This document shows, one piece after another, positions 54,868-64,000 of a stretch of DNA of 64,000 bases. The notes below the pieces were generated by a model. The model worked only from the letters and a program-made list of their open reading frames with translations, searched no databases and was not told where the DNA came from. Each line of letters opens with the position of its first letter. Position 1 is the stretch's first letter. Position numbers and translations under genes: made by a program. Origin of the DNA: Lutjanus erythropterus (Eukaryota > Chordata > Actinopteri > Lutjaniformes > Lutjanidae); contig CM034607.1 in NCBI GenBank assembly GCA_020091685.1, forward strand, positions 20,203,221 to 20,267,220, in the 5' to 3' direction.

Positions 54868-56025
54868 CCTGTATTGCAGAAACTTCCTAACTTGCAGATC
54901 CGATCATAACTATTAGGTTACCATTGTAATTAGAGTTAGGACCTGATTTAGGAAAAAAAGTAACATTAGTGTAAAATAAAAGCAGTGTTTGCGAACAGTA
55001 GTGTTAATTAGCAGTATAGCTAATGGTAGTGTTAGCTAACACGTTTAATCTGTATGGTCGCTGTTTTATTGCTTTTTTTAAAAAAAGATGAATTCCAGAT
55101 ATGGTGGAGACTGTCACTGCATCTGAAATTCCATACTAACATACTAATATGTATGCAAAAAAAGTATGTAAGTAAAGTAAGTATTTTTTTTAGCCATGTT
55201 AAGCATGAAAACTTAGTATGACAGCAATAGTACGCAAGATGCATATAATTTTTAGGGAAATATTACAGTATACAGGAACTGGACACTACCCTGACATAAA
55301 TATTCCACAATACAATGCAGCGGTGACACCAAAAATGACAGAATGAACAAAAGCAGACAGCGACGATAGCAGCTCTGGCGTAACGTCAATAACATTTCAA
55401 TTTCAATGTAAGTAAGGTTTCACTTTGATAGATAGATAATATATATTTTTAAATTAGTTTGCTGGTTGCACATGTAACCATGGATACATCTCTCCAACTG
55501 GCAAAAATGCTCTAATGAAGTGAATACAAAAGAATACATACTACCATTTACTTGCGCCTTTGGGGTATGTAGTGCGTGTTTCTGATTTTGTGCAGAGCGA
55601 GTGTTTACTCTCTTAGTCCTTTTGTCACATGAGTTAGCTTTAGCATTGTCATAAATTTTCCAAAAAGAAAATCTTTGGCTTTCTCTACGGATGTCGCCTA
55701 ACATTCTAACTCATCTAAAGTGCCCTTTTTTTTTTTGGCTTGTAACGTTTTGTATGTTGGAATATATATTTCAGTATGTTTAAAAAAAAAAACAACTGCT
55801 ACAAAGTTGTTTAGCGCAGAGAGATGAGAAACACGGTGTGGGTTGCTAGGTAACAGACATCAAAGTTGGTAATTTATGTGGGATTGAGAATTTAGGATTT
55901 CCCGAGATAAGATAGGATTCCTAAAGTTAGCGAGGATTTGCTCCTGTAATACCAAAAATCTTAGACTCTTCCTATCTTAACTTCAGGCTTAAGGTAGGAA
56001 GTTTCTGTGAGTCCTAAATGCCGGG
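54868..56025. repeat. Large degenerate DNA-transposon-like region
   Basis: The left part GGGCCTGTATTGCAGAAACT, TCCTAACTTGCAG mirrors the right part near 55995 (reverse: CAGAAACTTCCTACCTTAAG), so it may be one element about 1.15 kb long. Another fish repeat appears inside, about 55110-55330 (TCTGAAATTCCATACTAACA, GTATGCAAAAAAAGTATG). Borders and class are uncertain. Confidence 0.45.
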
Positions 56026-56158
56026 TAAATATTGAGACACCAGCATGGGAACAATTTGCAATGACATGACTGTTTTTGTAAGTGCTGTCACTGTGCTAAG
56101 GCCCGAATAGTAACATGAGCCTCTGATTTAGCCCTCGGTGTGCCGGAGGAGTGCTGCC

Positions 56159-56181
56159 TGTGTGTGTGTGTGTGTGTGTGT
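56159..56181. repeat. (GT)n microsatellite
   Basis: Short GT repeat of about 11 units. Confidence 0.9.
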
Positions 56182-56954
56182 AGCCAGGGTACACCATGTT
56201 CCCGTGTGTGTTGAACTATAGAGTACTCATTGGTACAGTGCCATAGTAGGTAAGTGAGGCTGACGTAAGTTAAAATTAGCCTGATTGCCCTGATTGAAAG
56301 AGAATGTGGAGGAGAGCAGGAGAGATGCAGGGAGGGAAAAGAGGAAACAGAGATCCAATAGAGGGAGAAAAGGCAAAGAGATTACAGCAGGATGTCCCCA
56401 TTCATCCCTTTCTAATCCACCTTTCATCCATCCCTTCCTCCCTCCATCCCTTCCTGCTACCCCCCAGCCATCTACCCTTCAAAGGGCTGCTCTAATGTCT
56501 AATATTACATGTGCCACCGTAGCTGCGAGAGCATTGATTATCTCGGGGAGAGACAGAGTGAGAAAATTTTGACGATCCTGTCAGCCGGCGGTCCTGGGAA
56601 AGGAGACGAAAAGGAGGAAGAAGAAAGGGAGAGGATAAAGGGCCATTTGTGATTCCACCCCCCTCCCAACAACCACAACACATAAAATGAAGTAAGATGA
56701 AAAATGGGAAGGAGGTGGCGATGAAGGGACAGAGAGAAAGATGAGCTATAGCTAGTTTAATGTATTTTACTCAACTGAAGCCAGACGATGGATAGATCCC
56801 ACACATGCACACAGACCCCGTCAATCAAAGACTTCCAGCTCTTCAGTCTCCATCTTATCAACACCTTTACAACCGGTCCCGTTTCCATGGGAACTGCCGT
56901 GATGGCTTCTCAATGTGGTCATCTTAACTTATGCTTCGAGGGTGTTGGCGAGCG

Positions 56955-57030
56955 TCCACCCTGCTGAAGTGTCACCGAGCAAGACTACACTCCCAACCAG
57001 CTCCGGGGACGTTGATCGGACCACTCGTCT
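56955..57030. repeat. Possible teleost SINE-type fragment
   Basis: GAAGTGTCACCGAGCAAGAC, TACACTCCCAACCAGCTCC resembles a common teleost repeat phrase (GAAGTGTCCTTGAGCAAGAC...). Short and diverged. Confidence 0.35.
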
Positions 57031-57505
57031 CTGACCCTCTACCATCGGTGGAGAGAAGCCAACAAAAACTGACTTTCTGCTTCACACTCAGTCGATAACT
57101 CAATAACCCTCAGAGGAGGGAAAACAGCATCACAAATAGAAACCTCCAACCTTAACTGGCTCCTCATACCAGTTTACTGTCAGCCAAAGCACATCGGCAG
57201 AGTGCAGAGTGCAAGAAACTAGATGACTAAGCACATGAGTGTTTGTGTGTGCGTGCAGAGCTGACAACAGCTGATTTATTAAACCACATATCAACTCATT
57301 TGTGCATAAAACACTTATAATAGATGCAAAGGAAAAATGCTTCAAATGCCAATTAAGCAGGATGGATTGTTGCAAATGCAGTCTCTTATGCATGTTTGAT
57401 TTATTGAATAAGCTGTCAACTCAGCGAATCAGCATCTTTCAGTTCCTTATGTACATCAAATATTGAATCCAATATGTACAAGTATGAGCTTAATATAATT
57501 TAGAT

Positions 57506-58410
57506 CAGTGTTTCCAAACATTTTTCCTTAAAGGACCCTTTATGTGTCATTAAAAGTGTCAGCATTAACAGTAAACTGACAATTAAGTGACATATTTAAT
57601 GGAAATTTAATATAATAACAAACTTTATTTATGTGGCACCTTTCAGGTTTACAAAGTGTGTCATAGATATTAAATGAGAAAAAACATGGTGCAATTACAA
57701 ATTTAAACATGTTCAACACAAGAGACAATGGATAAAAAGGAATATAAAAATGAATAAGAACAAAAATCAAATATCTAATTTTTATTATATTCATTGTATA
57801 ACAATAACAGTGCAGGACAACTGATAAACTATATTTAACTGAAATACTGACCCAATACCTGAAAGAAGTTTGTGTAAAACAAACAATTTGGATGAACTGT
57901 GAGCAGATTATTTCCTGTGAATATTGCATCAGAGATTAGTTTTTTATTTTTAACTTTTAATACAATTCTCCCTCTGTATTGTTTTTTTAACAAGTATACA
58001 TACTTGTTAAAAAAAAAAATTAAGTATACATACTTAATAGGCTTCTTTTTTTAACAGATTCAATATTTTCTTCTCCCTGATGCTTGGCGATTGTTCTATC
58101 AGCTCTTTGGATTTTATTACATATTTTTATAAAGCAGGATGGAGGTTGTGCTCAGGTCTTGAATCACCCTTATCCTGTGAAATTTCTTTTAACTTTACAT
58201 CTTAAATAATTACCTAAACTTTAAATAGTTTAATTTAGTTTTCTTCACAGAAATGAATTAATGCTGAAATACAGGCCTACTGTATATATTTTTTAAAAGT
58301 TTCCATGCACCCAACTCAAAATGAAGAAGGCCTTGCAATCGTCTGGGGAAGCTTTGGCGACCCTTAGTAGGGGTCGGGAGCCCCAGGTTGGGAAGCAGTT
58401 GCAAACACTG
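57506..58410. mobile_element. hAT-like element with CAGTGTTT ends, about 905 bp, old
   Basis: Left end CAGTGTTTCCAAACATTTTT; right end GGTTGGGAAGCAGTTGCAAACACTG, its reverse complement with mismatches. The right end carries the familiar GGTCGGGAGCCCCAGGTTGG phrase. Near the left end (57612-57670) another common fish repeat (CTTTATTTATGTGGCACCTT) is nested. The flanking 8-mers do not match, so the insertion is probably old. Confidence 0.55.
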
Positions 58411-61400
58411 ATGAGACTGGAACTTAACAGTGTGTTATATGGATGACTCGGCCTTAACTGCTCGAGCTCGAGACAACAATTGCGCTTGGCAATTGTGTTA
58501 ATGGGTGAAATCTAGCTTGAAACTAGTAACCAACACCAGATACTGACCCATTTCTGATTCTAAAGTTAGACATGAAGCCTGATACTGACAGGCTTCGATT
58601 TAATGTGGAACAGACTCTCTGATTATATGGACGTACGGACTCCAGATTCTACTGTTAGGAAGATGTTTTTCATTTTTTCCACCAAATATAGCATCAGAAC
58701 TAAATCCTTTAATGAATTAGCTGATAGAGTGACACACTGAATAGCTGGCCGGCTTAAAGTGAGAATGACGAGTGTGTCTGTAGTTCCAGGGTCACGTACT
58801 GTACACTGTGTGCCTTGTGGACGATGTCTGGGTCCTCCACAGGGGATCCTTGGCTGTTATGTGTGGCGGTCGCTGTGTGGTTTGGTTTCAGACCTTTGCC
58901 GTACCGCCGTAACCCGATATTTGGATAAGTCTGGTGAGTGGAACATGAGCTACTAGTCCCTGTGTTGATTTGTGCCAATGTGTCAGCCTCTGACTTTTAA
59001 AGCACTCTGCACTCTTAACACTATAAAGCTCTTTGGATAGAAGCAGTTGCCGACAACACCCAAAAAAAAAATGTTGTTTTAATTGGAAAATAATTGCTTA
59101 TCTTAATTGCATCCATTCCAGAACTCAAAATATATCACTACACAGAGAATGAGCATGAGAAAGACTGAAAGCAAGGAAAATAGCGAGAGAGAAAGAAAGT
59201 AAAAAGGCAAGCTTTGATTAAGAGGTGTGAAAGGCCAGAAAAAAGCGATCAAAACAGCCAATTATTCTCTGTATTTAACTTACTGTCAGAAAAAAGACAA
59301 ATTGCTAAAAGATGCAGCAAAAACAAACAACATATGTTTAAATAATTATATATTTGTGTAATCTGAATGCTTTAGTAATCAAAACAAATTCAGGAATTCA
59401 TTAAATACATCCATACCAGTGCAAATGATACTCAGGACATGTCACACACTCGAAATCTGGCTACTATTACTCAGTGTCTTGCAGAAATATGGCACATATG
59501 AATCAAGCTGAGTCTTGAGCTTATGTCCGCAACGTGTCCAGAGGTTTGATCGATGCTGGCATGAGGCTGTGCTCGAGTCAGACTTTGTGTTCCCTCCCAT
59601 GGTAAAGGTTATTGTGTGAGGAGAAGAGCGCTGATCCAGAGTGTGTACCTTAGGGGCTGTATTAATTGGCTCCAGATGGCCCACATGGTCCTGATAAAAG
59701 ACTACCTCACTGCAGCTGGCTCCGTCAGACTGTGTGTATGCGACTGTGTGTGTGTTGCGCCGTGTGTGTGTGTGCGCTCGAGTCCATTTTGTCCCAGTGA
59801 GAGCAACATAAACGTATATGTTTATGTACATAAGAGTATGAATGTTTATATGGAGGGATTAAGCTTCACAAAATGAGTGTGTGTGTTTAATCAGTGTCTC
59901 TGCCTACTCATCCGTCTATATTTATTTCTGTGTGTGTAGCCTGGCAGTCTGTTCAGATCAAATCCATCAGCAGTTAAATGAGTGAAAATAAATTGTGTGT
60001 ATGCACAGTGATCGCACTGTAATTGACACCATGTGTATGTGTGAATATGAGCATTAAAGCATGTATGAGACAAAGCTCCACTACTATGTTCAAGCATGGA
60101 TACCAAATTTTCCATTTAACAGGCACTGAAACTGCTAATTCACTATATATTTTATGAGTCAAAGTATGTTCACTAACAGTGCTTGTCACTTGCCACTGAC
60201 TGATAAATGTTAAATGTCTGACAACATTATGGAAAGGATCACTTAGGACAGAACCTTTTTTTAGGACAGAGGGAGATACATTCGGCTGAACCAGAAACAG
60301 CTGTTTTAATGCTCTCGCCAAATTAACCAGACTCCCTTTCCAGAAATACTAATTTTAGCAAAGTCACTGTCATCTTCACTCAAACTCCACAGAAACAAAA
60401 TAAAACTCACTGTGGCTGTTGGCTCATTGTTGCACTGTTCCAACAGTCACAAGCTCTGGTTTCGTCAAAATAAACCCTTTTATTCGCAGAGTTTGATGTG
60501 AAAATAGCGGGGACAGAAATGACGTATGCAGCTGGAATATTTTCACATCTACGTCAGTCAGTAAAGGCTTTATTTGAACAAAACAACCAGAATTGGTGAT
60601 TGTGCCAACAGTCAGAAAGATGAACTAAGATGTTTTTTTGGTTAGTTTGATTTTGTTTCTGTTACGTCTGTATGAAGATGACAATGTTAAAATTAGCCTT
60701 TCTGCAAATGGAGTCTGGTTAGTTTGGCAAGAGCAAAACAGTATCATACTTTTTTTAAAATCTGAAACTGCTCTCTCTGTAGGGATTTCCACAATCGTGT
60801 CAGACAATTTGAATAACCGTCTGAGCCTGTCAGTGGTAAAAACAAGCACTTACAGAGGACTTATTTTGACGGTGCGCAGTCGCCCAAAGGGATTATGTTG
60901 CAACTTGGTTTTGCTCAATACTGGACCAAAGTTACTCAAAGTGCATCAAATGAGGAAAATTAATCAGCTGGCTTTTACAGATGTTACCTAATGGACTGTA
61001 GAAAGCAACTACCAGGGGCTGAAAGTGCATAATGATATATTCAGAGCAGTTTCCCAACACAAACCCTAAAATGGATGATGTGTGGTCAGTGTAAACAGTC
61101 GTAACTAAACACCCAACCTTACTCAACGTGTTTATTGCTTTTGTGTCTCCATGCATTTAGGAGAAGGACGGACCACAGTGAACTGACCCACTGACCTCGT
61201 GACCTTCACATATGCAAACAGCCCCTGTGTAGACCACATATATTCTGAGCATGTGTGCACCAAACACAAATAAACCCCATCATCAGTCAGTGAGCCAAGG
61301 CTGCTGAGAGGACAAGTATGCACACAGTAGTCCACTGGAGCAGGCCTTAATAACCATGACAGCAACATATACTGCAGTACCTCTGTATATTTTGTCATGT

Positions 61401-62737
61401 GGCATGTGGTTTTAACGCTCAACTGCTTCGCGTTGACATCAAGATAAATGTGAGAACGTTATTCAGAGGTGTGATGGTGTGTGTGTCTCAGCTTTATGCT
61501 TGGAGCAGTCACAATAAAGCTCATTTGAGATTAAAGATATAGCTGGGCCTGGGTGCGTATTTAAATATAACCTTGGTTTTTCACCACCCCCACCTCTCCT
61601 CTTTTTTTTTTTGAATGAAACAATGAGAGAGGAGATGGCCTGATAGGCAGATGTGGAGAGAAAAGACATCTTGACAAGAGATCAAGCTTGGCTGTATCTC
61701 TGTGAATATATAAATGCAATATTAGGTCAGATGGAAGTCAACCATTGTCCCCCTTTTGTCACCTTAAAAGTGCTAACATACATAAGTGGCGCCATACTTC
61801 AGCTAAACACCACTAAAATAACATAAAAACACCAATGAGGCAGATGTAACCAGAGGTTTTGAATTTGTGGTTAACTGCACAGGAGAAAAAAAAATAACAG
61901 CACCTCCTGCTCTGCTTCCTTTTTACTCAAATGATAAAATACAGCACTTAAATGTAGGCTTTGTTAGCAGTCAAGGTCCACTGCTCAGGGCTATTTGCAA
62001 CCCCCCCTTCACAACACAGGCTGAACTCAAACCCCGTGACCTCTGACCTCGCACTCCTCCTTAAATCACCCCTGGGAGTGGCTGACCACAGCCAGGTTAG
62101 GTCAATAAACATCAGAGATGGTTCTGTATGTGCTCAGCAATCAGTCTAATTAAGCCAGAGTCACGTATGCGGACCTTCAGAGTGGACTTAAGACCTTGGG
62201 GCTACAGACACAGGAAGCCGGGGACAAGTGCAGTACAGTGAGGCATAAAGAAAACAAAAAGGTTCATGAACTGAAACAAACATTCATTTTCTTATTTTGA
62301 AGCCTTTTCCGTCATTTTCATGATTTCCAGTTTATAGTATCTTGGTAGGCTGTGGTGCGGCGATTAGAACAACTAAGCAGACAGATCTAAAAGAAAGTGA
62401 AGTACATGTGTACACACAAACAAGACAACTTAAGAGCTACACACACACACACACCCCTAGATCGCTCCCAACTGATCAATCTCTCACCAGTGTCTCTCCA
62501 ATTTACAGAAGATTCCCAGGTTGAGATGACAAGACTGACCCTTCCAATGGATCACTGCACTTCTCAGTGGAGGACCTCGTGCTTCACTTTTGAAACATTT
62601 TTCTTTTCACACACACATCCTTCAACTGAGCTCTGGCTCTAATAGCACAGCCAGGTGTATTGCTGCCTGCCTTTGGCTTCATCCAGTTACATTTACAACA
62701 AATACTTGGACTTTCACTGGAACACATAATTTGACAC

Positions 62738-63460
62738 CTGTGGTGGAAGTAACTAATTACAACTTCTCAAATTACTGTAAGTAATAACAGCCTTACACCA
62801 AATAACCTTTCAAGCGATCCCACAGTGCCAGACAAACGTCCAACATCAGAATAAAATCATGAGGGTTTTGCTGGAGCTGACGCCAGCTCCCGTTTGTGCT
62901 GGAATCATTAAGTGTAAGGTCATTTTTTGGGTACTTCTGAGTACAATTTTCCAAACATTGCATCAGCATTTTCGTAGCCAAAAAAGCTATCTGATCACAA
63001 GCAGGCCAATGAAAACCATTCGATAATACTTCAGTTATCACACCGCCCTGTGGCAACTCACCACCCCCAGTCATTTCAATGAGGGCAAGGTGGCAGAGGG
63101 GAAGTGGATTCTACTGTGACAATAGGTGTAAGAAGAGTTGCTGCCCGTGTGAACGCGCACAGATTTTGCACCGCCACTCAGGGTTCACTGTGCACGTCCG
63201 CCAGTTGCTTTGGTTTGGCTTTGGTCAGTCAAACAGAAGGGAGCAGGCATCGCAGAAATAGCAGGCATCATGGGTTAGAAAGAAATTATCATGAATGAGC
63301 TGATAATGCTGGTGTCTGCTTTTAAAAACACTTTGGTTTTTCGGGGAAATGCTCTTACAGGCAGGTGGTTGTCAGGGTGGTTACCCCGGGGTGGTGTGAA
63401 AACTTCTTACCAATAGCAGGTGTACTTGAGTACAGATTTTCAGTACTCTTTCCACCACTG
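62738..63460. mobile_element. hAT-like element with CAGTGGTGGAA ends, 723 bp
   Basis: Left end CTGTGGTGGAAGTAACTAAT; right end GTACTCTTTCCACCACTG, its reverse complement. The flanks are TTTGACAC (62730-62737) and CTTGACAC (63461-63468), an 8-bp duplication with one mismatch. GTAC-rich stretches at both ends (TACTTGAGTACAGATTTTCA) are typical of this teleost family. The interior holds a 93-codon open frame on the minus strand (62793-63074) of unknown meaning. Confidence 0.72.
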
Positions 63461-64000
63461 CTTGACACACGAGGGTTATACTTCTCACTGAGAGGTGTCA
63501 TCTCAAAGTAAGATATTCTTTGGAAATCATATGTCTATTTAAAAATACAGATAAAGTATCCTGAGTCATCCTAACAGCTTGGCTTACAATAGATACTTTT
63601 GCAGCTAAAAAAGGATATGAACTATTAAGAGACTTCTCTCACTGGAAGCCCCAAATGCTCTAGATACAAAAATAACAGTGTACAGTAAATCCCATGAACC
63701 GTTTAGATTTTGTCGCATTATGCCATAAGAAGCACCGTGCAAACCAGTTGCAACACGGTTAATCTTTGCAACAATCGCAGCACTAGCACTTGTGTTTGAC
63801 AGTGATTATGGGAGCGAGTTTGTGCGCTGAGTGACATTACGCACAGTGCTGGATGGTTAATACTCCTTCACCCTGCCATTTCAGCGGAGCGGAAGGCTTT
63901 CATAAAGCTGCGGCGACAATGAGAGGAGAGTTTAGAGGAGATTTTGGAGACTTGACATGCAGGGGTGAGTCACTGACAGACTGACAGAGAAATGAGAAGA

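Larger units (their letters stand above)
48219..64000 (-). other. jarid2 intron 3 (partial, at least 15.8 kb)
   Basis: The acceptor is at 48220-48219 and the donor lies beyond the window. I searched for upstream JARID2 peptides (for example RVVRKVLYLSLKEF) on the minus strand and found none. The intron holds hAT-like elements at 48350, 53967, 57506 and 62738, a CACTG-ended element at 50109, a repeat-rich block 54868-56025 and CA/GT microsatellites. Unique sequence at 51000-53900, 56030-57480 and 58420-62720 shows no gene. Confidence 0.8.

Noticed and set aside
62793-63074. 93-residue open frame in intron 3 as a gene
   Set aside because: Lies wholly inside a transposon-ended element, lacks recognisable motifs and has no splice or promoter context. 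Kept only as a finding.

Overview
This is a window of vertebrate genomic DNA, most likely from a ray-finned (perch-like teleost) fish. The evidence is a many-exon spliced gene with canonical GT-AG introns, many long CA/GT microsatellites, and numerous short terminal-inverted-repeat elements of types common in teleost genomes. There is no sign of bacterial or viral gene organisation.

The only protein-coding gene I can support is jarid2, on the minus strand. It encodes the Jumonji/AT-rich-interaction-domain subunit of Polycomb repressive complex 2 (the PRC2.2 form). Fifteen coding exons, from 48218 down to the stop codon at 5151, join in one continuous frame with matching splice phases. They give 1350 residues, from just before the QAQRKFAQ peptide to the C-terminus. 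By alignment with the human protein as I know it they correspond to exons 4-18 of 18. Exons 1-3, the start codon and the promoter must lie beyond 64000. I cannot tell whether this is the jarid2a or jarid2b copy.

Layout from left to right: 1-2860, sequence beyond the jarid2 3' end, with repeat pieces and one short inverted-repeat element; 2860-5150, the jarid2 3' UTR with a poly(A) signal and an 8-mer miR-155 site; 5151-10283, a compact cluster of ten exons (18 to 9) carrying the inactive JmjC domain and zinc finger; 10284-15082, intron 8 with two large fold-back elements; 15083-19357, exons 8 and 7 (ARID, JmjN and a long disordered part); 19358-48218, large introns 6, 5 and 4 around exons 6, 5 and 4, rich in microsatellites and nested elements; 48219-64000, intron 3, which is non-coding and holds several intact-ended hAT-like elements.

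The encoded protein should act in the nucleus. The exon 4 peptide is the PRC2-methylated/EED-binding segment, ARID and the C-terminal zinc finger bind DNA, and JmjN-JmjC is a structural, non-catalytic module because its metal-binding residues are replaced. The rest of the window is intronic, and its interest lies in how mobile elements sit against splice sites and form long hairpins in the pre-mRNA.
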